From NCBI GenBank assembly GCA_003163855.1, contig PLRJ01000087.1, positions 12,479-76,478 of the forward strand: a stretch of DNA of 64,000 bases, in the 5' to 3' direction. This document shows, piece by piece, positions 17,943-27,536 of the stretch. The stretch's first letter is position 1; each line of letters opens with the position of its first letter. Position numbers and translations under genes: made by a program. Source of the stretch: Bryobacterales bacterium (GTDB lineage Bacteria > Acidobacteriota > Terriglobia > Bryobacterales > Bryobacteraceae). The notes beneath the pieces are model-generated. The model was not told where the DNA came from. It ran no database searches and was given only the letters and a program-made list of their open reading frames with translations.

Positions 17943-18473
17943 ATGCTTTTTGATTATGGGCGTTCTAAGACGCTCTTAGTTGCAGTCGGTGTGGTTGCGC
18001 TACCGTTGACCTTTCCTTTATTCAGCGCCAAACCGACCGGACAGCCAAAGTCGGCCCAAAAGCCCGCTCCATCCGATCCGCGCGTCAGCCGCTTGCGCAC
18101 CTTCTTTTCGCGCCTGCATTGCCCCGTAGCCGATCTTTCTGAGGACTTCGTACGAGTTGCCGATCAGAACGAGTTGGACTGGCGCCTGCTTCCCAGCATT
18201 GCTGTGGTGGAATCAGGCGGCGGCAAGGCCTACAAGAATAACAATATTTTTGGCTGGAACGGCGGCGAACAGGCATTCGCTTCTATCCGCTCGGGCCTGG
18301 AACTTGTAGCCTACAAACTGGGCCGCAGTCCGCTGTACCGGCGTCGTGATGTGCCAGGTAAGTTGCACATTTACAACGAGAACGAAGATTATGCATCGTC
18401 TGTGCTGAGCCTTATGGAACGAATCGGGCCAAAACAGGCCCCGAGAGCCGGCGCGGCGCTCGTGCATAACTAA
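17943..18473 (+). CDS. Secreted glucosaminidase/lysozyme-like protein
   Basis: 176 aa; LDWRLLPSIAVVESGGGKAYKNNNIFGWNGGEQAFASIRSGLELVAYKLGRSPLYRRRDVPGKLHIYNENEDYASSVLSLM. Confidence 0.6.
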   Translation: MLFDYGRSKTLLVAVGVVALPLTFPLFSAKPTGQPKSAQKPAPSDPRVSRLRTFFSRLHCPVADLSEDFVRVADQNELDWRLLPSIAVVESGGGKAYKNNNIFGWNGGEQAFASIRSGLELVAYKLGRSPLYRRRDVPGKLHIYNENEDYASSVLSLMERIGPKQAPRAGAALVHN

Positions 18474-18495
18474 CAATTACGTATAGAATAGTGGC

Positions 18496-19290
18496 GTGCG
18501 AGTCCCGCTGCTGCTCCTGTTTGGCGCCGTATTAGTGCTGGGCGACACCTTCAAGCTTTACCTTAAAGAAGGCGGCTACCACGTTGTGCGGGAATATTCT
18601 GTGCAGGGTGACAGGGTTCGCTACTTCAGCACGGAACGCGGCGAATGGGAAGAAATCCCGAAGGAACTAGTTGATCTGGCGCACACCGAGGCCGAGCGCA
18701 AAGCGCGGTCCGATGCGGAAGCGCACGAAGCGAAGGAAGAAGCCGCCGAGGATAAAGCCGAACGGGATCTGCGCAAGGAGATAGCCTCCGTGCCGAAGGA
18801 ACCTGGAGCGTATTTCAACACGGGCTCCAAGATTGAGACCATTCCCCCTTCCGACTACCAGATCATCACCAATAAAAAACGCCGTACACTTCAGATTCTT
18901 TCACCCGTTCCGCTGGTCCCAGGCAAGGCTTCCGTCGTTATCAAAGGCGAGCATGCTAGTTTTTCCGTCTCAGACGATAAGCCTAACTTCTACCTCCGCC
19001 TTGAGAAACAACAGCGCTTCGGCATTATCAAGCTAACGCCCAAGAAAGACTTGCGCGTGGTGGAAAACGTCTCCATCGCGCCAGTTGTTAAGCAGGCTAC
19101 CGAGGAGCGCAAGCAGATTGAGACGTTTGAACAAGACCTGGGAAACAGTTTGTTCAAGGTTTGGCCGGAAAAGCCCTTGGAGCCTGGTGAGTACGCGCTG
19201 ATCGAGTATGAATCGGAAGAAGACTCCGAGGTGACGGACGTGAAAACCGACATCACGCTGCTGCTTTGGGCGTTTGCCGTACGTCCGTAA
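18496..19290 (+). CDS. Hypothetical secreted protein (GTG start)
   Basis: 264 aa with N-terminal hydrophobic segment MRVPLLLLFGAVLVLGDTF and charged central region. Confidence 0.65.
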   Translation: MRVPLLLLFGAVLVLGDTFKLYLKEGGYHVVREYSVQGDRVRYFSTERGEWEEIPKELVDLAHTEAERKARSDAEAHEAKEEAAEDKAERDLRKEIASVPKEPGAYFNTGSKIETIPPSDYQIITNKKRRTLQILSPVPLVPGKASVVIKGEHASFSVSDDKPNFYLRLEKQQRFGIIKLTPKKDLRVVENVSIAPVVKQATEERKQIETFEQDLGNSLFKVWPEKPLEPGEYALIEYESEEDSEVTDVKTDITLLLWAFAVRP

Positions 19291-19318
19291 GACCGGCTGT
19301 CATACTAATAGGGTTCCG

Positions 19319-20569
19319 ATGCACCTCGACCGCGCCACCCTTTTAACAGCCGCACGGTGGCTCACTTTCGCCTCTTCAGCCGTCATTGTCGTTGGCATTG
19401 CGCCGTCCCAGATATTTCTGGGCTTGGCGCTGCTGGCGCTTTTTCTCTCGGGAGAAAAGCTGCGGTTGCCGCCCATTAAATGGATACTCGGCTTGTTCCT
19501 GGCCGGAACACTCCTAGCAGTTCTGCTCTCCGGCCATCCAGCGGCCGGCTTCCCGCAGGTGAAGAAAATCTACGTTTTCTGCCAGTTGCTAGTGGCGTAT
19601 ACGTTGCTGCGCGACATGCGCATAGCGCGGTGGCTGGTAATGGCGTGGGCGGGGCTTGCCAGCATCAGCGCCTTCCGCGGATTCGTCCAATTTGCCAACA
19701 AGTTTTATCACGCTTTGGCCATTCATCGGGACTTCTACGCCGCCTACATGGGTGAACGCATCACCGGCTTCATGAGCCATTGGTACACCTTCAGCGATAT
19801 AGGAATGCTGGTGCTGATTATGCTGGGGGCCTTCATCCTCTTTTCCCCCGGTGCGCGCCGTTTTCTTTGGCTTTGGTTGCTGCTGGAATTGCTGATTGGT
19901 TCCGGAATCCTGTTAGCCGAGACACGGGCGGTCTGGATCGCCACCGCCATCTCTATCCTGTATCTAACTTGGTTCTGGAAAAAGTGGGTTACCGCTTTGG
20001 TGCCAGTCCTTATCGCCGCAGCACTAATCCTGGGACCGCATACCTTCCGCGAGCGCGCCGAATCCATCGTCCATCCGGGCCGTGACGACTCCAACCAGTT
20101 CCGTACCATCCTCGACCGCACCGGCATACGCATGATCGAAGCCCACCCCTGGTTCGGCCTAGGACCGGAGGAACCGCGCATTCAATTCATGAAATACTTG
20201 CCGCCCGACGTGCCGCTGCCGCTGCCGTCCGGTTCCTACATGCACTTGCACAATCTATACCTGGAATATGCAGCTGAGCGTGGTATCCCGGTCTTGCTGT
20301 TGATGCTTGGCATGTTGGGCAAGATCCTCTGGGACTACTCGTTAGCACTTCGCAAGCTTCCCGCTGGGCTGAGTGATCGCCGCTTCTTACTGCACGGTGG
20401 GATTGCCGTAGTTATAGCCATTCTGGTAGAAGGCTTTGCGGATGTGAACCTGGGCGACAGCGAGGTGCTGACCATGTTCCTGGTAACGGTAGCGTTAGGT
20501 TACATGGCGGCGGAGCCGCTGATAGTAAGGGAGCGGCCGGTGAATAGGGAACTCGCCCCGGCGGCTTAA
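19319..20569 (+). CDS. O-antigen ligase/polymerase-like (Wzy_C) membrane protein
   Basis: ORF 19274-20569, likely start ATG 19319 (MHLDRATLLTAARWL); many TM helices; AETRAVWIATAISI and GLGPEEPRIQF...MHLHNLYLEYAAERGIPVLL motifs. Confidence 0.8.
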   Translation: MHLDRATLLTAARWLTFASSAVIVVGIAPSQIFLGLALLALFLSGEKLRLPPIKWILGLFLAGTLLAVLLSGHPAAGFPQVKKIYVFCQLLVAYTLLRDMRIARWLVMAWAGLASISAFRGFVQFANKFYHALAIHRDFYAAYMGERITGFMSHWYTFSDIGMLVLIMLGAFILFSPGARRFLWLWLLLELLIGSGILLAETRAVWIATAISILYLTWFWKKWVTALVPVLIAAALILGPHTFRERAESIVHPGRDDSNQFRTILDRTGIRMIEAHPWFGLGPEEPRIQFMKYLPPDVPLPLPSGSYMHLHNLYLEYAAERGIPVLLLMLGMLGKILWDYSLALRKLPAGLSDRRFLLHGGIAVVIAILVEGFADVNLGDSEVLTMFLVTVALGYMAAEPLIVRERPVNRELAPAA

Positions 20570-20925
20570 GAATGCAATTTCCAAGACGGGATCAGAGAGT
20601 CATAACGAAGCAGAGCACTGAAGGCGACGTGGACGACCAGATAAATAGCCCAAATGGAAACGTAGGCGACAATCATCGCGCGCGGCCGCCTCAACACGTA
20701 CCAAAGCAGCAGGAAGTCTAGCGGAATTGGTGCCGCTACAACCAGCCAGAGGGGCGCGCCGAGACTCTGTGCGGTATACCCGGTAAGGCAAACAAAACAG
20801 CCGATCGCAAGCGGTGCGAAAATGCGAACCCGCCTATCGGCGACGTAGAAGCCCATGCCCCAGCAGAAACCGGTAAGCAGAATGGCCATGTCCAGCAATA
20901 TGGGGCCTGGCAGAGCGTTCAGCAT
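20566..20925 (-). CDS. Small hypothetical membrane protein
   Basis: 119 aa, about 4 hydrophobic helices; convergent with preceding gene (4 nt overlap). Confidence 0.5.
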   Translation of the reverse strand: MLNALPGPILLDMAILLTGFCWGMGFYVADRRVRIFAPLAIGCFVCLTGYTAQSLGAPLWLVVAAPIPLDFLLLWYVLRRPRAMIVAYVSIWAIYLVVHVAFSALLRYDSLIPSWKLHS

Positions 20926-21037
20926 TCTTGGAATACCAATCTACAAGAAGAGGACGGGACGAGTTACGTTTATGGTCGGCGGAAGGAGGCAGCCAAGCCA
21001 CAGCCGCGACGCGAAGCGACGGTTCGCCGGCAATTAG

Positions 21038-21856
21038 CTAATCGGCAAGCTTGCGTGCTACCCGGTCAATAAAAGGGAGCTTGATCGTTCGTCCCATGAA
21101 TGTGCTGACTGCGAGGCTAATATAAATTGGCAAAAATGTGAAGAAAAGTAGGAACGGATGATGTAAAGCGATTGCCAGAACCAACCAACCCAAGGCGAGG
21201 AGCGTCGACTGAAACGCGTGAAATCGAACTAGCCTATTTCTTCCAAGCGTCCTTGCAATCAGAAGCAGCAGGCTCAGGGGGCCCATGAGATAGCACAACC
21301 CTCCGGCCACGCAATCCGAGGTGATTGCCGTCGCCTGAGGGGCGGGATCAAGTCCCGGCGGCGTTCGATACGGCAGATTTGTGGCGTCGACAGAATCACG
21401 GCTAGTGTCTGCTCTCAAGAAATCTGCGCGGTGTCCTGTTACGGTCGCTGCGGCGTAGCTTTCCGCCTTGCGAGTCATACACCACACCCCATGGCATAGC
21501 TGACGGAACTCCGGATTATCTACGTCGCCGTTCCAGCCAATCAGATTGGCCGCTTGTATATGCTTAAATCCAAGTGGAATTTGAACATTATCGATAAGTA
21601 CCGGAAGCAGAATACGCCTCCGCATCCCCTCACTCGCTTCGTTGCTAACCCACTGTGATTTGCTTGATCGAATCGACCAAACAACGATCACGCACTTTGC
21701 GGAATTAAGGGCCTCTTCTAACTCTACGTCCCATCTCTTCCCGACAGTAATATCGCGGTCCCACCATACACTAAAGTTCAGGTAGTTTAAACCGTCAACA
21801 AGTGGTCTGATGCGACCGCGATCGTCAGATGCGTAGCTGAGAAAGATATCGGTCAT
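21038..21856 (-). CDS. TIR-domain protein with C-terminal membrane region (DUF4870/Tic20-like)
   Basis: 272 aa; MTDIFLSYASDDRGRIRPLVDGLNYLNFSVWWDRDITVGKRWDVELEEALNSAKCVIVVWSIRSSKSQWVSNEASEG, then YLMGPLSLLLLIARTLGRNRLVRFHAFQSTLLALGWLVLAIALHHPFLLFF. Confidence 0.85.
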   Translation of the reverse strand: MTDIFLSYASDDRGRIRPLVDGLNYLNFSVWWDRDITVGKRWDVELEEALNSAKCVIVVWSIRSSKSQWVSNEASEGMRRRILLPVLIDNVQIPLGFKHIQAANLIGWNGDVDNPEFRQLCHGVWCMTRKAESYAAATVTGHRADFLRADTSRDSVDATNLPYRTPPGLDPAPQATAITSDCVAGGLCYLMGPLSLLLLIARTLGRNRLVRFHAFQSTLLALGWLVLAIALHHPFLLFFTFLPIYISLAVSTFMGRTIKLPFIDRVARKLAD

Positions 21857-21931
21857 AAACGCGTCGATTGAGCCTCCGAACTCTATTTGAACGTAGTTTA
21901 TCGAACAACGAGCAAAGCATCGGCTAACCGC

Positions 21932-22225
21932 CTAAAGGGCTTCCTCGTCCTGGAGGGCAATTGCTTTCAAGCAACAATTTGGAATCGCGAGCAATAGAAA
22001 GTGGCAGCGAAGACCCGATCCACTGGTCCTTCTTCGGAAGGCCGAAGATGTAATTGTCGACTTAGCTTGCACCATCGTTTGGACCAATTGGTGAAAGACT
22101 TCATCCGGGACGTTTTTCATCAGTCTGCGAAGAAATTCCCAGATCGGCTTTGGGTCGCGTTCGGCAGTCGGCATCTCACTTCCAGGAATGCGGCTAATCA
22201 GTTCGTGCAGGATTTCGCGAGTCAT
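21932..22225 (-). CDS. Hypothetical small protein
   Basis: Internal ATG start gives MTREILHELISRIPGSEMPTAERDPKPIWEFLRRLMKNVPDEVFHQLVQTM; C-terminal part looks low quality. Confidence 0.3.
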   Translation of the reverse strand: MTREILHELISRIPGSEMPTAERDPKPIWEFLRRLMKNVPDEVFHQLVQTMVQAKSTITSSAFRRRTSGSGLRCHFLLLAIPNCCLKAIALQDEEAL

Positions 22226-22280
22226 CAAGCTTTTTCCACCGCACATGGCTAAGCGCGGAGCCGCGCTGTAAGAAACTAAA

Positions 22281-23102
22281 TTGATGCTCCAACACCCTGA
22301 TCGCTTTCAGATGGCGGCCGAGAAGTTCGGCGAGTTAGTGAAGGTGATGGCGCGATTGCGCGCGCCCGGAGGTTGTCCGTGGGACCAGAAACAGAGCTTT
22401 GCCAGCATCAAGAGCTATTTGCTGGAAGAAACGTATGAGGTCATGGATGCCATCGATGAGGGTGATTGGAAGGGTCTGGAAGAAGAACTCGGGGATCTGC
22501 TGCTGCAGCCGGTGTTCTTTGCTGAGATGGCTGCTGAGAAGGGGCTGTTCGATATAGCGGGATCGCTGGATGCGATTAATCAGAAGTTGATCAGGCGGCA
22601 TCCGCATGTATTTGCCGATGCGCTAGCGGAGACGCCTGAAGATGTGAAGCAGCGATGGGACGAAATCAAGAAGCAGGAGAAGGTGGCGCAGGGCGTGGCA
22701 GAGAGCGGTTCGGTGCTGGATGCGGTGCCGCGCAATTTACCCGCGCTGGTGGAGGCGGAAAAGATCGGGAAGAAAGCGGCTGCGTCGGGATTCGACTGGC
22801 CTGACGTCGACGGTGCGCTGGAGAAGCTTAAAGAGGAAGCAGGCGAGTTGGTGGAAGCGCGGCAGCAGGAAAATCAGGCGCACACTGAGCACGAGGTGGG
22901 CGATCTGCTGTTCGCGGTGGTGAATGTGGCGCGTTACCTGGATGTTGATCCCGAACAAGCGCTGCGTAAGGCCAGCAGCCGATTCAGAAAGCGCTTCCGG
23001 CATGTGGAAGAAGCGGTGAAGGCCGAGCGCGGCGTTATGGGAGAGACGCCGCTGGAGCGACTGGAAGACTTCTGGCAGGATGCGAAACGCCACGAGTTGT
23101 AG
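22281..23102 (+). CDS. mazG: Nucleoside triphosphate pyrophosphohydrolase MazG
   Basis: 273 aa; LRAPGGCPWDQKQSFASIKSYLLEETYEVMDAIDEGDWKGLEEELGDLLLQPVFFAEMA and second EEAGELVEA...HEVGDLLFAVVNVARYL. Confidence 0.92.
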   Translation: MMLQHPDRFQMAAEKFGELVKVMARLRAPGGCPWDQKQSFASIKSYLLEETYEVMDAIDEGDWKGLEEELGDLLLQPVFFAEMAAEKGLFDIAGSLDAINQKLIRRHPHVFADALAETPEDVKQRWDEIKKQEKVAQGVAESGSVLDAVPRNLPALVEAEKIGKKAAASGFDWPDVDGALEKLKEEAGELVEARQQENQAHTEHEVGDLLFAVVNVARYLDVDPEQALRKASSRFRKRFRHVEEAVKAERGVMGETPLERLEDFWQDAKRHEL

Positions 23103-23144
23103 CTGGACAGTACCGCATCTGGTACTGGTCTTTAACTCAGTGGG

Positions 23145-23507
23145 ATGCGGCGAAATGCGGAGTGCGACATAATACAGTCCATAAAAGTGCAGGCGAACCC
23201 ACTCCCTACTTCAGACCGTCGCGGAACCAATCGGTTCCCGATTGAGCAAGCGGTGCATTACAAGACGCTGAATCGGCGTGGAGACGTGGTAGCCGGAGAT
23301 GGGAAGACGATTAACATAAGCAGCACGGGTGTTCTTTTCAGCTCGCAGCATGACCTGATTGTGGGCACTTTGCTGGAGTTATGTATCGAGTGGCCAACGG
23401 TTGGCGATGGCGAGAAAGCGCACAGCCTGGTGGCATTTGGCCGGGTGGCACGCGCAAGCGGTTATCAACTCGCACTGCGCATGGAGCGTTACGAATTTCG
23501 GGCTTAG
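23145..23507 (+). CDS. PilZ-domain protein
   Basis: 120 aa; RGTNR (RxxxR) and NISSTG ([D/N]xSxxG) motifs of c-di-GMP-binding PilZ domains. Confidence 0.7.
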   Translation: MRRNAECDIIQSIKVQANPLPTSDRRGTNRFPIEQAVHYKTLNRRGDVVAGDGKTINISSTGVLFSSQHDLIVGTLLELCIEWPTVGDGEKAHSLVAFGRVARASGYQLALRMERYEFRA

Positions 23508-23804
23508 AGTAGCTTTCTTAAGAGGCGCAAGACGGGCGCGGTGTCAAGCGATCTTTTTGCTCGTTGGCGGCGCTCCGCCTTACCTATGCGCTTTTTTCAA
23601 TAAACTTTCGCTCCATTGCTGCCAGGACTTGTTCGTAAACAGGCATTAAGCTAGACTGCGGTAGAGCGGCGGTAAACGTTCGCTCCGAGCTCTACGTTAT
23701 AAGCTCTTTGCGCCCTCCCCGAAACGGTTCTTTCTTAGAGATCGCGCCAGCATAATTCACCGGTCTCTCCAGGCCTTTGTTCCACCGCATTGAGGTTCTA
23801 ACTT

Positions 23805-26800
23805 TTGCAAGCAACAGTATCGTATAAACATAAAAGTCTTTTTCCTATTGTTACCGTTTTTACCTTTTTGTACGCTGCTAGCGCGTACTCGCAGAGCACG
23901 AACATTGCTATCGGCACTACAGTTTTGCAGCCTTCGGTTAAACGCATGGGCATCAACTTGGGGACGCTGACCAACTATGACTCCGGGCAAATGTATAAAA
24001 ATCTGATTACTCAGAACCCGGGCTTTGAAGGGCAGATCTGGAATTCAACCATTCGCTGCGCGTACGGCACAGCGACGAGTTGTACAGACGAAAATCAATG
24101 GTCCAGCTGGCCTGCCGGTTTCTGGGCCGGCGCCACTTATCAGTTTTTCTATGGCACGGCGGCAGGCCGGAGCGGGACTGTGGCTTCGTCAAGCGCGCCT
24201 GGTTACGGTGCTGGGGTGATCCTAAACTTCGGCGACTCCGGCGTAGTGCCGGCACAAGGCGATTACGTAATTGTCAGGCGGAAAGTGCCGGGCGGGTCTA
24301 CCGGCGGATGGTTTCCGTATACTTCCGGCAACGGTTTCACCTCAGATAATCTTACCGACTTGCCGCCGGGGACGCTGGGGCAGCAAACTACGGCGCTAAC
24401 CGCGCCCACTTCGGCTGATTATGCATCTATCTCGGCCTACTTCGATTCCACGGCCGGCATCTCTTTTACTCAACTGAATGGGAACTATCAACTTCAGTTC
24501 AAAGCAAAAGGCACGGGTGGATCAAGCACTATCTATGTTCGTGTGGTCCGCTATGGTGGATCGACATTCATAAGCCAGAACGTGACGCTGAGCAGCAGTT
24601 GGAACACCTATAACTTAACTTTCGCAGCGGCGGAAAACGGATCGGCAGTCGGCACGGTCGGGGTCCAGTTCAGCACAGTGGGGGCCGATTCCTTCGAATT
24701 GGATGATGCCAGTCTGACGCAGACGAACAGCAGCACTAGCAACACGACGGTGTTTAGCGACGGGGTGGTAAATGCGCTGAAGATACTGCAGCCTGGCGTG
24801 TTGCGTTACTGGGGCGATAACGGTCAACTGGGCGATACGCTGGACAATCTGCTTACGCCTAGCTTTGGGCGGCAGCGCGCCGGCTTCTCGGCATGGTCAA
24901 ACCAAGCGAATCAAATCGACTACGGTTTGCATGAGTTCCTGCAGCTATGCCAGTTGGTTGGCGCTGAACCGTGGTTTGTGGTTCCTTCCACTTTTACGAC
25001 TACCGATACGGCCAATATGATCGATTATCTGGCGGGCAGCACCGCGACTGTCTATGGAGCCAAGCGCGCTGCTTTGGGCCAGACGACACCGTGGTCGCAA
25101 GTATTTTCGAAGATCCATCTAGAGTTTGGCAACGAAGAGTGGAACACGACGTTTTCGGGTGGCAGCATTCTTTATCCGGCTCCGTACTCGGGCCGAGCGC
25201 AGACGATGTTCGGCATTATGCGAGCGATGCCGGATTATGTAGCTTCCGCGTTCGACCTGGTCATCGGTGGCCAGGCCGCGAACCCGGGGAACAACGGCAG
25301 TATTCAAAACGGGATCAACAACAACGATTCCTTCGCGATAGCTGCCTACACCATGACCGATGTGAACAGCTACTCGACCAACGAGCTGCTGTTCGGCTCT
25401 ACCTTTGCGGAACCGGAAGCGTTGATGTCCAGCGCTAGTTCGACCTCGGCGGAGGGATTGTCGCCGGGATACGTTTATGAAAACTATCAGGCCCTGCAGA
25501 CGTCGAGCCATCCCGTGCCGATGGCTTTTTATGAGGCGAACCTTTCTACGCTTAGTGGAACCATTACGCAACAAGCGCTTAACTCCTACACGTCTTCTCT
25601 CGGAGCCGGTTTGATGGTGGCCGATACTATGCTGCAAGGTTTAAGATCGTTCGGCGTCATCAACCAGGAGATGTTTGCCTTACCGCAATACGAATATACG
25701 CGCAGCGACGGCAGCAATGTATTTTTGTGGGGCTCGGTGTTGGACATGGGGAACACGAATCGCAAGCGGCCGCAGTTTCTGGCTTTAGAACTAGCGAACC
25801 AGGCACTCAGCAACGGCGCAAGCGAGTTGCAGACGATTCACTCGGGCGCCGACCCAACCTGGAATGAAGCTCTGACAAACAGCGTGCAAATGACAGGCGC
25901 GCATTATCTGCAGTCCTACGCTTTTGCAAACGGGACCAATCATTCAGCCATTGTTTTTAATCTGTCGCGGAGTTCGTCAGAAGCCATTACGTTCAGCGGA
26001 GTGAACGCTCCTTCGGGCAGCGTGCAGATGCAGCAGTTAACTTCGGCCAATCTTACCGATAACAACGAGGCGGCCAGCGTGGTGAACATCACATCGTCGA
26101 GCCTGCCGAACTTCAACGGCGCGAACGGCCTGACGCTGCCTCCTTTTTCGATGACTGTGCTGACATGGGCTGGTTCGGGCGGAGGCCAGGGAACGCCCCC
26201 GGTAATCTCGGCCGTTTCAGCCAGCGCGATTACCAGCACATCGGCAACTATTACCTGGACAACGGACCAGGCTTCGAATTCACAGGTGAATTACGGCACC
26301 AGCACGTCTTACGGATCGGCTTCGGCGCTCAACTCGTCGCTGGTGACAAGCCATTCAGTCAGTCTGACGGGCCTCACGCCGGGCACGGCCTACGACTTTG
26401 ACGTAGTTTCGGCAACGTCGGGTGGGCTTTCATCGGCCTCGGCCAACGCGACGTTCACCACTGCACCCAAAGCGCCGACGATCTCTGCTATCAGTGCTAC
26501 CGGCATAACGGTCAGTTCAGTAACCATCACCTGGACGACTGACCAAGCATCGACATCCCAGGTTGATTACGGAACCACTTCGGCTTACGGTTCCGCCTCA
26601 ACTTATAGCTCCACTCTGGTGACAAGTCATTCGGTGACTATTACCGGACTGGCAGCGGCAACCACTTATGACTTTGATGTGCTTTCCGCCAATTCAACGG
26701 GTGTGTTGGCGACGTCGGGGAATACAACGTTTACAACCTCAACTGCGGGCGGGGGGGCGGCTCCCACTGTCTCCTATGTTGCCTTCTGGGGCATAACGGG

Positions 26801-27305
26801 ATCGGGCGTTACTATTTCCTGGTCAACGAACGTCGCGGCTACGACATCCGTGCTTTACGGGACAACAAGTGCGCTGGGACAGACCAGTCCGCTACAAACA
26901 GCCCTTGTGACCAGCCATGGCGTTACCTTAGCGGGTTTGAATCCCCTGACAACCTACTATTTTGAGGCCGAATCTACGAGTGCCAGCGGACTTGCAGGCT
27001 ACTCTACGGTTTACTCGTTTACGACCCTAAGTTCCGGTCTGCCTGTGATTTCGGGAGTAACGGTTGTTCCCGGCACCGGCAGCACCGCTCAAATATCCTG
27101 GACTACTTCGGTTCCCACCACCAGTTACGTCCAATTTGGATCGACGACGGCCTACAACCACTGGTCCACTCTCACAAGTCTGACGACAAGCCCAAATCCT
27201 GCGATGGGGTGGGTGCCCAGCGGTACCGTCCACTACCAGCTCGTCAGTACGGATGCGAACGGCAATCAGACGATCTCGCCCGATTATACTTTCCAGGAGC
27301 CGTAA
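23805..27305 (+). CDS. Large secreted GH-A-like protein with 4 C-terminal FN3-like modules (paralogue 1)
   Basis: 1166 aa; signal peptide then STNIAIGTTVLQPSVKRMGINLGTL; IHLEFGNEEWNTTFSGG and PMAFYEANLSTLSG; FN3-like repeats PPVISAVSASAITSTSATITWTTDQASNSQVNYGTSTSYGSASALNS... Confidence 0.85.
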   Translation: MQATVSYKHKSLFPIVTVFTFLYAASAYSQSTNIAIGTTVLQPSVKRMGINLGTLTNYDSGQMYKNLITQNPGFEGQIWNSTIRCAYGTATSCTDENQWSSWPAGFWAGATYQFFYGTAAGRSGTVASSSAPGYGAGVILNFGDSGVVPAQGDYVIVRRKVPGGSTGGWFPYTSGNGFTSDNLTDLPPGTLGQQTTALTAPTSADYASISAYFDSTAGISFTQLNGNYQLQFKAKGTGGSSTIYVRVVRYGGSTFISQNVTLSSSWNTYNLTFAAAENGSAVGTVGVQFSTVGADSFELDDASLTQTNSSTSNTTVFSDGVVNALKILQPGVLRYWGDNGQLGDTLDNLLTPSFGRQRAGFSAWSNQANQIDYGLHEFLQLCQLVGAEPWFVVPSTFTTTDTANMIDYLAGSTATVYGAKRAALGQTTPWSQVFSKIHLEFGNEEWNTTFSGGSILYPAPYSGRAQTMFGIMRAMPDYVASAFDLVIGGQAANPGNNGSIQNGINNNDSFAIAAYTMTDVNSYSTNELLFGSTFAEPEALMSSASSTSAEGLSPGYVYENYQALQTSSHPVPMAFYEANLSTLSGTITQQALNSYTSSLGAGLMVADTMLQGLRSFGVINQEMFALPQYEYTRSDGSNVFLWGSVLDMGNTNRKRPQFLALELANQALSNGASELQTIHSGADPTWNEALTNSVQMTGAHYLQSYAFANGTNHSAIVFNLSRSSSEAITFSGVNAPSGSVQMQQLTSANLTDNNEAASVVNITSSSLPNFNGANGLTLPPFSMTVLTWAGSGGGQGTPPVISAVSASAITSTSATITWTTDQASNSQVNYGTSTSYGSASALNSSLVTSHSVSLTGLTPGTAYDFDVVSATSGGLSSASANATFTTAPKAPTISAISATGITVSSVTITWTTDQASTSQVDYGTTSAYGSASTYSSTLVTSHSVTITGLAAATTYDFDVLSANSTGVLATSGNTTFTTSTAGGGAAPTVSYVAFWGITGSGVTISWSTNVAATTSVLYGTTSALGQTSPLQTALVTSHGVTLAGLNPLTTYYFEAESTSASGLAGYSTVYSFTTLSSGLPVISGVTVVPGTGSTAQISWTTSVPTTSYVQFGSTTAYNHWSTLTSLTTSPNPAMGWVPSGTVHYQLVSTDANGNQTISPDYTFQEP

Positions 27306-27311
27306 ACGGAA

Positions 27312-27356
27312 ACAAAGAAGCGCCGCCCTTCCCAGTGACGCTTCTTTGTCGTTTTC
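27312..27356 (+). terminator. Rho-independent-like terminator after FN3 paralogue 1
   Basis: ACAAAGAAGCG (27312-27322) / CGCTTCTTTGT (27339-27349), 11 bp perfect stem followed by CGTTTTCT. Confidence 0.65.
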
Positions 27357-27536
27357 TGTCAAAAAAGGGCGGTAAAAGTACTGACATTGACCTAGTACTC
27401 AGTGCAATAAGGGCTATAGACATGGCATACTTACGGGGTTACAACTCCATACAGGATTTACATAGATGTTTTTTGCCGTCCGATTTATGTCCAGCCGTAA
27501 ACGCGCTATCATCTGCCCGCTTTTTGGAGCAGGCAA

